A DNA stretch of 9,427 bases from positions 1-9,427 of the forward strand of contig PFLI01000067.1 of assembly GCA_002785065.1 (NCBI GenBank), read 5' to 3'. The first letter of the stretch is position 1, and each line of letters starts with the position of its first letter. This document shows, piece after piece, positions 1-6,113 of the stretch. The notes beneath the pieces were generated by a model, which searched no databases, was not told the DNA's origin, and worked only from the letters and a program-made list of their open reading frames with translations. The DNA is from Candidatus Roizmanbacteria bacterium CG_4_10_14_0_8_um_filter_33_9. Its GTDB lineage: Bacteria > Patescibacteriota > Microgenomatia > UBA1406 > GWC2-37-13. A program made the position numbers and the translations under genes.

Positions 1-782
1 GATTTTATCTTCTATATATCTTGCAAGTCCATCTCTTAATAGAGTAGTTGTTGAAAACTCCGTATCTGTTTGGTAATTAAGTATAAAACCCATTGTGTCT
101 GTATCAGACATTGCAATAATTGCAACCTGTTGCATCTTATTTTTCCCTTGCTTTTCTAAAAGATCATTAAATGTATTCTCAATCGCTTCTCTTCCTCTTT
201 CCACTTCCTCTATTGCTGCTTTATCTATTGGGCCTTCTCGTCTACCACTTACCACTTCTGCTGTCATAGCGCCACATTTATGATCAGGATGTGTAATGCT
301 TGTATGGGCTGTAATAATCTCAAGTAAATCACGATTTCCAGTTGGCTTTTGAACAACTCCTTCAAATGCTCCGATTAATCTACGCGATTTTTGCGGATCT
401 AAAATCATTCTTCCTCGATCATCAGTAACTATATCTAATATCGACCCAGCTACTTCTCGCGTATTAATTCTCCGTCAAAATTGATGAAGAAGCGATATTC
501 GACCATCAATACAAACAATCGCACCTGTTTTACATTCGCCTTCAAGAGCTCTTTCCTTATCCAATATTTGTATTGCTCTATCTGAAGACAGCAGGTTGGC
601 CATTTTATTATTTGTTGTTATATGATCAAATATGCGAAACAGTGTTTCTTTACTGGGTAATGGAACAAGAGTTCTATCTTTAAAAAAGATAATGCAGGAG
701 GTAGATCGCGAATGACAGATTTTACATTCCATAGAGGTGGAGAATCAGAATATAAAGTGATAGGTTGTTTTTCAGTTGACAT
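1..782 (-). pseudogene. Broken CIDGR-motif (carbonic-anhydrase-like?) gene, 3' end outside window
   Basis: Reading from ATG at 782 gives MSTEKQPITLYSDSPPLWN and continues to LPPALSFL. The frame then has to shift by -1 near 685 to continue as KDRTLVPLPSKETLF. That second frame runs to the left edge of the window, interrupted only by a TGA at 477-475. After the TGA the same frame stays open for over 150 codons (RRINTREVAGSILD onward), so this is one gene with two lesions, not several small ones. A CIDGR motif followed by F-TGA-RRINTREVAG resembles the CxDxR...FG...R.AG pattern of beta-type carbonic anhydrases. Downstream, ITHPDHKCGAM supplies His and Cys candidates for a metal site, although the classical HxxC spacing is not met. 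The family assignment is tentative. The gene has its own promoter just upstream. A true pseudogene, sequencing or assembly errors, frameshifting and readthrough all remain possible. The C-terminus is not visible. Confidence 0.6.
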
Positions 783-811
783 TTATTATTGTTTTTAGTT
801 CTTAAATGAAA

Positions 812-820
812 ATTATATCA
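812..820 (-). promoter_or_regulatory. Extended -10 promoter of the broken CIDGR gene
   Basis: The minus strand reads TGATATAAT, a perfect extended -10 element (TGnTATAAT), about 30 nt upstream of the ATG at 782. No clear -35 hexamer is visible, which is common for extended -10 promoters. Transcription would start near 805, leaving a leader of about 23 nt with no Shine-Dalgarno sequence. The intergenic stretch 783-893 holds nothing else I can support, and no terminator is seen after tdk, so readthrough from the tdk operon is also possible. Confidence 0.6.
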
Positions 821-893
821 TAATTTTACAAAGAAATATATATTTAATATGTAAAATGAATGCTTTTACTATTGTTAAAAACAAAAGAAATAA

Positions 894-1496
894 TTACAAC
901 ACTATATGATGTTTTAGGCAACGAGGCTCATAACTATCTTTTGCACCAACTTTGATAAGTGGGTCTTTGGAAGTTGCTGGTTTGCCATTTGCAAGAAGTC
1001 TTTGTGAACGTGTTGCATTCCATTTTTTACAAACCGCACAAACTGCTTTTAATTTAACAACTTCTCCATCAGCAAGCGCAAGAAGTTGGGGCATCATACC
1101 AAACGGTTTTCCACGAAAATCAGTATCAAGACCTGCCACAATACAATGTATATGTTTATGTATAAGTGAAATAATAACAGTGATGAGTGATTTTCCAAAA
1201 AATTGAGCTTCATCAATAATAACTACGTCCGTATTTTTCTTTATTTTTTTTAAAATATCCTCAGGAATTTTAATCCCTTGTGCTTTCCATTTCATCTTTG
1301 AATGAGAGTTAATTGTGTTTACAGTATAACGTTTGTCAAGCGTATGGTTAAAAACCATCACGTGTAAACCAGCGATTTTATATCGCTGCAATCTTTTTAC
1401 TAATTCCTCACTTTTTCCGGAAAACATAGGACCAGTAATAATATCTAAAAAAAATGAAGGTTGTTGTGTTTTCTTTTGCATAAAAATTGTTATCAC
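894..1496 (-). CDS. tdk: Thymidine kinase (TK1 type)
   Basis: Cytosolic enzyme that phosphorylates thymidine to dTMP with ATP, the salvage route to the product that ThyA makes from dUMP. The TK1-family signature is complete: P-loop GPMFSGKS (residues 22-29), Walker B with catalytic Glu in VVIIDEAQFF (91-100, Glu96), the substrate lasso region GLDTDFRGKPFG (122-133), and structural zinc ligands C153, C156, C193 and H196 or H197. At 200 aa it has normal length. The first possible start is GTG at 1496, 4 nt after the tgt stop; an ATG at 1481 (MQKKTQQPSFF) would remove five residues and is equally plausible. Neither has a Shine-Dalgarno sequence, so translation probably depends on coupling to tgt. 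It appears to be the last gene of the operon starting at 4494. No repeat insertion is seen in it. Confidence 0.95.
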   Translation of the reverse strand: MITIFMQKKTQQPSFFLDIITGPMFSGKSEELVKRLQRYKIAGLHVMVFNHTLDKRYTVNTINSHSKMKWKAQGIKIPEDILKKIKKNTDVVIIDEAQFFGKSLITVIISLIHKHIHCIVAGLDTDFRGKPFGMMPQLLALADGEVVKLKAVCAVCKKWNATRSQRLLANGKPATSKDPLIKVGAKDSYEPRCLKHHIVL

Positions 1497-1500
1497 GTCT

Positions 1501-2802
1501 TTAAATATTATCGTTACCTATCTCATCCCGTATCCTCTCCATCAATCTTTCCATCACCCACAGATTATGATACGTTGCTAGATTATATCCTAAAATTTCC
1601 CGTTGTTTAAATAAATGATGTAAATATGCTTTTGTAAAATGTGTACAAACATAACAATTACAATCGATGTCAACCGGTTCTAAATTGTTTTTAAATTCAG
1701 TTCTTGTAATATCCACGTTATCTCTTTTTGACAAATCGCCTTTGTTTTTTGAAAATTGATTTGACATTTGAAATTTGATATTTGCAATTTTATAAATCGT
1801 TCCCATCCTCGCCAACCTTGTAGGCTCAACACAATCGAATGTATCAATTCTGTATTTTACAAGGTCGACAATATCATCAATCTGCCCAACTCCAAGCAAA
1901 TGTACTGGTTTATCTTTTGGCAGATAATCGGCAACCCATTTTATCTGATCTCGCATCTCCTTTTTTGTTTCCCCGACTGATATTCCTCCAATTGCCACTC
2001 CATCAACATCTTGTGAAACAACAAACTCAGCCGATTTTTTACGTAAATCCTCGTATGTCCCACCTTGAATAATGCCGTATAAGTATTGGCAACTTGCAAC
2101 TTGAGATTGGGAATTAGTATTGGTTGTCTCTAATCTCTGATCACTATTCGCTAATCGCCATTCAATACATCTTTTTAACCACTCATGTGTCCTATCCATT
2201 GCTTTTTCCGCATATTCATGGGTGGTCGGATAATACGTGCATTCGTCAAAAGCCATGTTTAAATCTGCTCCTATTTTCCTCTGAAACTCCATTGACTTTT
2301 TCGGTGTAAACTCAATCAACTGTCCGTCATACGTTGACCGAAATTTCACCCCATCTTCAGAAATTTTAACTACCAAGGGTTGTTCTTCTCCTCTAATATT
2401 TGCTCCCCGTGAATCGTTTTCTTTATTTATATTTTGCGATTTAGAATTTGTTTTGGATTTAGGATTTTGAGTTTGGGATTTGTTTTTTCCCGCTAGGGAA
2501 AAAACTTGAAATCCTCCTGAATCAGACATCAAAGGAATGTTTAACTGACTAAAATTATGAATTCCTCCAGATTTGGAAATCACATCCACTCCGGGATGAA
2601 TAACTAAATGATACGTATTTACAAATGCAACCTGAATACCAATTTCAGGAATTAAAGACGGAAGAAGAGTCTTTATTGTTCCCTTGGTCCCAACCGGCAC
2701 AAACGCAGGAGTTTTTATAGTTCCGTGTGAAGTATGTATTTCCCCCAACCGAGCTCGGGATTTTTTTGATTTTAGTTGAGATCGAAATAATGGATTACTC
2801 AT
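1501..2802 (-). CDS. tgt: tRNA-guanine transglycosylase with three in-frame insertions
   Basis: Exchanges guanine 34 of GUN-anticodon tRNAs for preQ1 in queuosine biosynthesis; QueA, encoded upstream, acts on the product. The core is intact: DSGGFQVFSL with the active-site Asp94, GIIQGG (243-248), GGISVGE (272-278), nucleophile Asp323 in FDCVEPTRLARMG, and zinc ligands C381, C383, C386 and H412 in CxCxxC...H spacing. At 433 aa it is far longer than typical bacterial enzymes of about 375. The excess lies in three low-complexity insertions at roughly residues 105-142, 217-239 and 339-361, each between conserved blocks. Because the catalytic and zinc residues survive, I expect an active enzyme with extra surface loops. 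Start ATG 2802 gives the expected N-terminus; a -10-like hexamer lies 6 nt before it. It follows the FHA gene by 35 nt. Confidence 0.95.
   Translation of the reverse strand: MSNPLFRSQLKSKKSRARLGEIHTSHGTIKTPAFVPVGTKGTIKTLLPSLIPEIGIQVAFVNTYHLVIHPGVDVISKSGGIHNFSQLNIPLMSDSGGFQVFSLAGKNKSQTQNPKSKTNSKSQNINKENDSRGANIRGEEQPLVVKISEDGVKFRSTYDGQLIEFTPKKSMEFQRKIGADLNMAFDECTYYPTTHEYAEKAMDRTHEWLKRCIEWRLANSDQRLETTNTNSQSQVASCQYLYGIIQGGTYEDLRKKSAEFVVSQDVDGVAIGGISVGETKKEMRDQIKWVADYLPKDKPVHLLGVGQIDDIVDLVKYRIDTFDCVEPTRLARMGTIYKIANIKFQMSNQFSKNKGDLSKRDNVDITRTEFKNNLEPVDIDCNCYVCTHFTKAYLHHLFKQREILGYNLATYHNLWVMERLMERIRDEIGNDNI
1720..1788 (-). repeat. tgt in-frame insertion 3 (CAAAT-rich tract)
   Basis: On the minus strand the tract contains ATCAAATTTCAAATGTCAAAT followed by a diverged stretch, encoding roughly ANIKFQMSNQFSKNKGDLSK. 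It separates ARMGTIYK from DNVDITRTEFKNN, blocks that lie close together in ordinary Tgt proteins. The internal CAAATnT repetition and the lack of any family counterpart mark it as inserted DNA. The boundaries are approximate. Confidence 0.6.
2086..2154 (-). repeat. tgt in-frame insertion 2
   Basis: Encodes about 23 polar residues (ANSDQRLETTNTNSQSQVAS and a few more) between EWLKRCIEWRL and YLYGIIQGG. Usual Tgt proteins have only a short helix-loop here. On the minus strand it contains CAAGTTGCAAGTTGCCAA, a small tandem repeat. It lacks catalytic residues and stop codons. The boundaries are approximate. Confidence 0.55.
2436..2487 (-). repeat. tgt in-frame insertion 1 (diverged GGGATTT heptamer array)
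   Basis: On the plus strand the tract contains TTGGATTTAGGATTTTGAG and GTTTGGGATTTG, diverged copies of a GGGATTT heptamer. Read in the tgt frame it gives KSQTQNPKSKTNSKSQ, inserted right after VFSLAGK. The wider protein insertion extends to about nucleotide 2377. A cleaner array of the same heptamer lies in thyA (7354-7410). Confidence 0.7.
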
Positions 2803-2808
2803 ATGTTA

Positions 2809-2814
2809 AATATA
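2809..2814 (-). promoter_or_regulatory. Possible -10 box directly upstream of tgt
   Basis: The minus strand has TATATT exactly 6 nt before the tgt ATG, the distance expected for a leaderless transcript. The hexamer matches the consensus at 5 of 6 positions but sits in very AT-rich DNA, so chance is a real alternative. Confidence 0.3.
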
Positions 2815-2837
2815 CAAATAAGATTGAAAGAATTTTT

Positions 2838-3995
2838 TTATGGATGTTCACTCACATATAGCCCAACAGTTCCGTCTGAAAGAACTTTAGGTTCAAGCGA
2901 TAAATTAAATTGAGAATTTAATCCACAGTCAAGACGTAAACCAGCGTTAACAGGAATGGTCGTTCTCCTTTTTGCACGTTTGCTTTGTTGAATTCTTCCA
3001 AACAATTTATCTTGAACTTTGCCTTGTTCATTATAAATAGTAACATGATCTCTTCCTGTATTTTTGACTCTTAATTCAGGACTTTCGGGATCTCCTACCA
3101 CTTCTATTTCAAGTTGGTCTCTTGATAAGCTCTGTTGTCCATGATCTCCAGTTATCTCAATAAATCCAAATCCCGCATCTTCCGCGGCTTTTTGGTTGGA
3201 TCCATCACCTGTTTTTCTCCCAACTTTATATTTTTTTCCTGGTTCTAATTTAATTTGTGGTTTGTCACCTGGCTCTTCCAAATATGCTCGAACTGCTTGT
3301 TTTTGGGGGACTTCTGCTGCTTTTTCTCTTGCTAATGCTCTCTCTCTTAAATTATCGTATAAAGCTCTATCTATCTCCCACGCGTCTAATGTCATTTCTG
3401 ATCCTATACCCATAACCTCAACACATAGCACTTTTTCTGACGTTAATGGAACAAGCAATACGGTATTTGACATATTTTCAATAGTCGTAATGCCTCCATC
3501 GTCTTCTTCGCCAAGATTAAAATACCTTGAAGTTTTAGCCAAACGTCGAAGGCCATCTGAATTTGGTATATCTCTTTGTTCGTAACCCCGGTTAAATATT
3601 AATATATCTCCAGATGAAGCCTTATTATGAACATAAAGAAATTCTGTGGTTTTTCTACCTTCAATTTCTTCTGCAAAAGCAATAGACATCTGGCGTCTTG
3701 ATAATGTATGCCCCTCACCATTTTTTAAGCCTCTTTCTAATACTATATCAATAGTGTCGTATCCTTTTCCAAGTGATTCAAGTTGACTTTTCGGATCTTC
3801 CCTTCCCAACATATAAGTAGTATCTTTAACTAAGGTAACATTTTGATCTTTTGGTCTTTCCTTTGATACAACGACTCTCTGTGAAATAGGAACTCCTTGT
3901 CTTTCCGCTTTTCCTCCCGAAGCGGCTCTGTTATCTTGTCTTCGTAGTATGTTTGGATTTAACAATCTTCCATCCGGCGATAATCTATCACTCAT
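2838..3995 (-). CDS. Tandem FHA-domain protein
   Basis: A 385-aa soluble protein with two copies of the forkhead-associated signature, a fold that binds phosphothreonine peptides. Domain 1 (about 52-140) shows YMLGRE (Gly64-Arg65), TLSRRQMSI (Ser99-Arg100) and LYVHNKASSGDI (Asn124). Domain 2 (about 246-330) shows YKVGRK (Gly259-Arg260), SLSRDQLEI (Ser291-Arg292) and LRVKNTGRDHVTI (Asn312). These are the GR...SR...N positions used for phosphopeptide binding. The N-terminal 50 residues are polar and probably disordered; residues 205-240 are charged and probably helical. No signal peptide or membrane segment is seen. It sits 19 nt after the gene for a four-helix membrane protein, which could be a partner. 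No kinase or phosphatase lies in the window, so the ligand is unknown. Start ATG 3995 lacks a Shine-Dalgarno sequence. Confidence 0.8.
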   Translation of the reverse strand: MSDRLSPDGRLLNPNILRRQDNRAASGGKAERQGVPISQRVVVSKERPKDQNVTLVKDTTYMLGREDPKSQLESLGKGYDTIDIVLERGLKNGEGHTLSRRQMSIAFAEEIEGRKTTEFLYVHNKASSGDILIFNRGYEQRDIPNSDGLRRLAKTSRYFNLGEEDDGGITTIENMSNTVLLVPLTSEKVLCVEVMGIGSEMTLDAWEIDRALYDNLRERALAREKAAEVPQKQAVRAYLEEPGDKPQIKLEPGKKYKVGRKTGDGSNQKAAEDAGFGFIEITGDHGQQSLSRDQLEIEVVGDPESPELRVKNTGRDHVTIYNEQGKVQDKLFGRIQQSKRAKRRTTIPVNAGLRLDCGLNSQFNLSLEPKVLSDGTVGLYVSEHP

Positions 3996-4014
3996 ATGTT
4001 TCTATAAATTAAAT

Positions 4015-4494
4015 TTATTTATAATACTCCCTCACTTGAAACAAAATATACATGCTTAATAAAGTGCCGATAACAAGTCCACTTATATTTAAGGAAATTG
4101 CATTATGCACTGCATTAAGAAGTGTTACATAATACATAAGTCTCCATGATTTCATTTCCCGTTTAAAAAGTCCTGGAAGGGCAATAAGCTCCAGAACAAT
4201 AACAACTACTGAAAACAACAGACCAGCCATATATCCGAATCCAGCATTAATTCCTCCCATAAACGCAAACGGACTTAAAAATGTTCCTATTCCCAAAGCT
4301 GCAAGTAAAACCGGAGCAGCTAAGATCATCATAATAAGAGTAATCCATGGACCAAATCTTACGATCGCTTCTTTTACACCTTCTGGAAGAGCAGGTGCTT
4401 TTTTATGGAGATATTCTTCGAACAGTTTTTCAAGATCAGTCAAATATTCTTTATAACTTTTTCCTGGTTGAGATGATTTTGTAACGTCTGCCAT
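4015..4494 (-). CDS. Small four-helix membrane protein, function unknown
   Basis: A 159-aa protein with a soluble, helical N-terminal segment (about 1-47, with a charged run around YLTDLEKLFEEYL) followed by four hydrophobic stretches at roughly 50-69, 86-109, 118-134 and 136-153. It ends in the polar tail FQVREYYK. There is no signal peptide, so the N-terminus is probably cytoplasmic. I associate proteins of this layout (PALPEGVKEAIVRFGPW before the first helix, YILFQVREYYK at the end) with candidate-phyla genomes, where they are annotated as hypothetical, but I cannot assign a function. It is the first gene after a clear promoter and is probably co-transcribed with the FHA gene 19 nt downstream. 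Start ATG 4494 lacks a Shine-Dalgarno sequence. Confidence 0.75.
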   Translation of the reverse strand: MADVTKSSQPGKSYKEYLTDLEKLFEEYLHKKAPALPEGVKEAIVRFGPWITLIMMILAAPVLLAALGIGTFLSPFAFMGGINAGFGYMAGLLFSVVVIVLELIALPGLFKREMKSWRLMYYVTLLNAVHNAISLNISGLVIGTLLSMYILFQVREYYK

Positions 4495-4541
4495 ATATTT
4501 AAAAATTTAGATAATAAATAATAATGTATCTTTATTTCCTG

Positions 4542-4570
4542 ATGATAATAAAATGCATAACTAAAGTCAA
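4542..4570 (-). promoter_or_regulatory. Sigma70-type promoter of the membrane protein-FHA-tgt-tdk operon
   Basis: The minus strand has TTGACT (4570-4565), a spacer of exactly 17 nt, then TATCAT (4547-4542): five of six consensus matches in each box at ideal spacing. Transcription would begin near 4535, giving an AT-rich leader of about 40 nt before the ATG at 4494. The rest of the 136-bp gap after queA (4495-4630) shows no convincing terminator or riboswitch. Confidence 0.75.
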
Positions 4571-4630
4571 CAGATATGTTTATTTGATCCTCATTCTAAT
4601 CACAATTCCTATTGCAAATTACTCAATTTC

Positions 4631-5788
4631 TTACAGTATCAACATCCCATCTCCAAATGAGTAAAACCGGAATTTTTCCCCTATTGCAATTTTATACAAA
4701 TCAACAAGATTGCGTTTTGCATTTTTATATTGAAGAAAAGCCTCGACCAGCATCATGAGAGATGATCCTGGTAAATGAAAGTTGGTAATCATATGGTCAA
4801 CGAATCTGAATTCATAGGGAGGATAAATAAACAAATCCGTTTTACTATATATTAAATTTTTCTCTTTAGAATTTGGAATTTGTTTAGGATTTACTTGTCC
4901 TGAGGTTAGTCGAAGGAGAGTTCGGGATTTAGGATTTAAAGACTCCAATGTTCGTACCACAGTCGTTCCAACGGCCACCAACTTTTTTCCCTCAGATTTT
5001 GATCGTTGAACCGATTGTGATGTATGTTGATCAATTTCATACCATTCTTTATGTAATTTCTTTTGCTTAAATTGCTCGTCCGTAACCGGTGCAAAAGTTC
5101 CCATACCAACATGAAGAGTAACAAATTCTTTTTTAATCCCCTTTTTTTCTAACTTTTCAAATAATCTGTTTGTAAAGTGAAGTGAAGCAGTGGGAGCAGC
5201 TGCTGAACCTTTATTTTGAGCAAAAATCGTCTGGTATTTTTCCCGTAATTGAGACCGATTTAAAGGGCTATGTTTAATATACAGCGGAATTGGCATTGTA
5301 CCTTTTTTTTCAAGAAGTGTAAATAAAGTTTCAATTGAAAAATCAAATTGAACAGTAAAAATGTGCTCTTGTTGATCAATAACAGTAACATAATAATTGA
5401 TATTAAAGAACAATCGTTCACCTATCTGTACTTTCCGATCAACAAAGACACGAATCTTGTTTTTATTGATCGTTTGATTATTAGATATTGATTGAATATT
5501 GATTGTTGAATATTGAATATTCCCAATCTCATTTACCAAAAATAAAACCTTCACTTTACCCCCTGTAGATTTTTTCATCTTAATACGAGCAGGTAATACT
5601 TTTGTTTTGTTAAAAACCATTAATGAATTATTTGGAATATATTTATGCAAATGGTAAAAATAATCAAGACCGATTTTGTTTGTTTTTGTATCATATACAA
5701 ACAGACGTGAAGAATCACGAGGCGAAGCTGGTTGTTTGGAAATCAATTCAGGAGGCAAATAATAGTTGAATACATTTCCTATTTTCAT
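4631..5788 (-). CDS. queA: S-adenosylmethionine:tRNA ribosyltransferase-isomerase with two in-frame insertions
   Basis: Transfers and isomerises the ribosyl group of S-adenosylmethionine onto preQ1 at tRNA position 34, forming epoxyqueuosine-tRNA; it acts after Tgt. Family blocks are all present: FNYYLPPELISKQPASPRDS near the N-terminus, NKTKVLPARI (60-69), TGGKVKVL, SAAAPTASLHF (195-205), LHVGMGTFAPV (225-235), VAVGTTVVRTLES (271-283), TNFHLPGSSLMMLVEAF (335-351) and FYSFGDGMLIL at the C-terminus. At 385 aa it exceeds the usual length of about 345-355. The extra residues form two insertions, at about 89-111 and 284-314. Start ATG 5788 gives the canonical N-terminus and lies 22 nt after the DUF1599 stop, with a promoter in that gap. 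Nothing essential appears lost. Confidence 0.95.
   Translation of the reverse strand: MKIGNVFNYYLPPELISKQPASPRDSSRLFVYDTKTNKIGLDYFYHLHKYIPNNSLMVFNKTKVLPARIKMKKSTGGKVKVLFLVNEIGNIQYSTINIQSISNNQTINKNKIRVFVDRKVQIGERLFFNINYYVTVIDQQEHIFTVQFDFSIETLFTLLEKKGTMPIPLYIKHSPLNRSQLREKYQTIFAQNKGSAAAPTASLHFTNRLFEKLEKKGIKKEFVTLHVGMGTFAPVTDEQFKQKKLHKEWYEIDQHTSQSVQRSKSEGKKLVAVGTTVVRTLESLNPKSRTLLRLTSGQVNPKQIPNSKEKNLIYSKTDLFIYPPYEFRFVDHMITNFHLPGSSLMMLVEAFLQYKNAKRNLVDLYKIAIGEKFRFYSFGDGMLIL
4864..4938 (-). repeat. queA in-frame insertion 2: heptamer remnants around a TCCTGAG hairpin repeat
   Basis: A composite insert. At 4898-4917 the plus strand reads TCCTGAGGTTAGTCGAAGGA, whose ends TCCT/AAGGA form a short inverted repeat. 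On both sides lie GGATTT-type heptamer remnants (GGGATTTAGGATTT at 4924-4937, TTTAGGATTT at 4883-4892). In queA it encodes LNPKSRTLLRLTSGQVNPKQ and a few more residues, placed between VRTLES and KTDLFIYPP, which nearly adjoin in other QueA proteins. The hairpin unit matches 18 of 20 bases of one inside folA. Confidence 0.75.
5456..5524 (-). repeat. queA in-frame insertion 1 (ATTGAATATT-type repeat)
   Basis: The plus strand carries an AT-rich irregular repeat of GATATTGATT, GAATATTGATT and TTGAATATTGAATATT (about 5484-5522). The encoded stretch is rich in Asn, Gln, Ile and Ser (GNIQYSTINIQSISNNQTIN), placed between VLFLVNEI and RVFVDRKVQIG, where QueA normally has a short turn. The composition differs from the GGGATTT class, so this is a different repeat type. 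The boundaries are approximate. Confidence 0.6.
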
Positions 5789-5794
5789 GTAGAG

Positions 5795-5803
5795 ATTGTA
5801 CCA
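5795..5803 (-). promoter_or_regulatory. Extended -10 promoter giving a leaderless queA transcript
   Basis: The minus strand reads TGGTACAAT (TGn extension plus TACAAT), followed by exactly 6 nt (CTCTAC) and the queA ATG. Transcription would therefore start at or within a base of the start codon. The site sits in the 22-bp gap after the DUF1599 gene, so queA can be expressed separately from the thyA operon. Confidence 0.55.
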
Positions 5804-5810
5804 TGCCTAT

Positions 5811-6110
5811 TTACTTTTTTTCCTTCAACTTTAACTTCTGAAACCATTTGCGCCGATACATAATAGCAATAATTGCGTAAACACCAATATCAGTCCATGA
5901 ATCATCAATGCTTTCATTATCGGGACATTTATTTTGTGCAAGTAAATTTTTTAAGCGGTTTAATTTGTCGCTAACTCGAAATGCAATCCCCAGTTCCCCT
6001 ATATCAAGGATGTTTCCCTTCCCATAATCTTTATGTTTTTTAACAAACACATCATTCATCTCCTTTGCGATTTCCTCAAACGCCTCCTCTAAATATTTTG
6101 GATTTTTCAT
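5811..6110 (-). CDS. DUF1599 / nucleotide-modification-associated, MazG-like protein
   Basis: A 99-aa all-helical soluble protein. The pattern EEIAKEMNDVFVKKHKDYGKG (12-31, in two overlapping parts: acidic helix, then KDYGKG), FRVSDKLNRLKNLL (44-57) and NESIDDSWTDIGVYAII (64-80) matches what I know of the DUF1599 family. That family is thought to be related to MazG/dUTPase-type all-alpha nucleoside triphosphate pyrophosphatases. Glu12, Glu13 and Glu17 with Glu65, Asp69, Asp70 and Asp73 could form a metal site; this is inference. It begins 3 nt after the folA stop (TAA TAT ATG), so it is almost certainly co-transcribed and coupled with thyA and folA, which supports a role in deoxynucleotide metabolism. 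Its substrate is not evident. The lysine-rich C-terminus (KLKLKEKK) completes it. Confidence 0.7.
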   Translation of the reverse strand: MKNPKYLEEAFEEIAKEMNDVFVKKHKDYGKGNILDIGELGIAFRVSDKLNRLKNLLAQNKCPDNESIDDSWTDIGVYAIIAIMYRRKWFQKLKLKEKK

Positions 6111-6113
6111 ATA

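Noticed and set aside
95..283. Plus-strand open frame opposite the broken CIDGR gene
   Set aside because: The minus strand here reads through as a coherent protein (LLEIITAHTSITHPDHKCG onward), so the plus frame is a shadow.
1720..2490. Inteins or introns as explanation for the tgt insertions
   Set aside because: The inserts are only about 20-40 residues, lack the Cys/Ser start and His-Asn end of inteins, and have no group I or II intron features.
3196..3585. 129-codon plus-strand open frame
   Set aside because: It lies entirely opposite the FHA gene, has no promoter or recognisable motif, and the minus-strand protein shows clear domain signatures. The other plus-strand frames in the window are likewise antisense shadows.
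4495..4630. preQ1 riboswitch upstream of the operon containing tgt, or upstream of queA
   Set aside because: I looked for a preQ1-type hairpin with an A-rich tail and found none; the queA leader is too short to hold one.
4936..5124. Second minus-strand open frame inside queA
   Set aside because: It overlaps conserved QueA motifs in another frame and has no features of its own.
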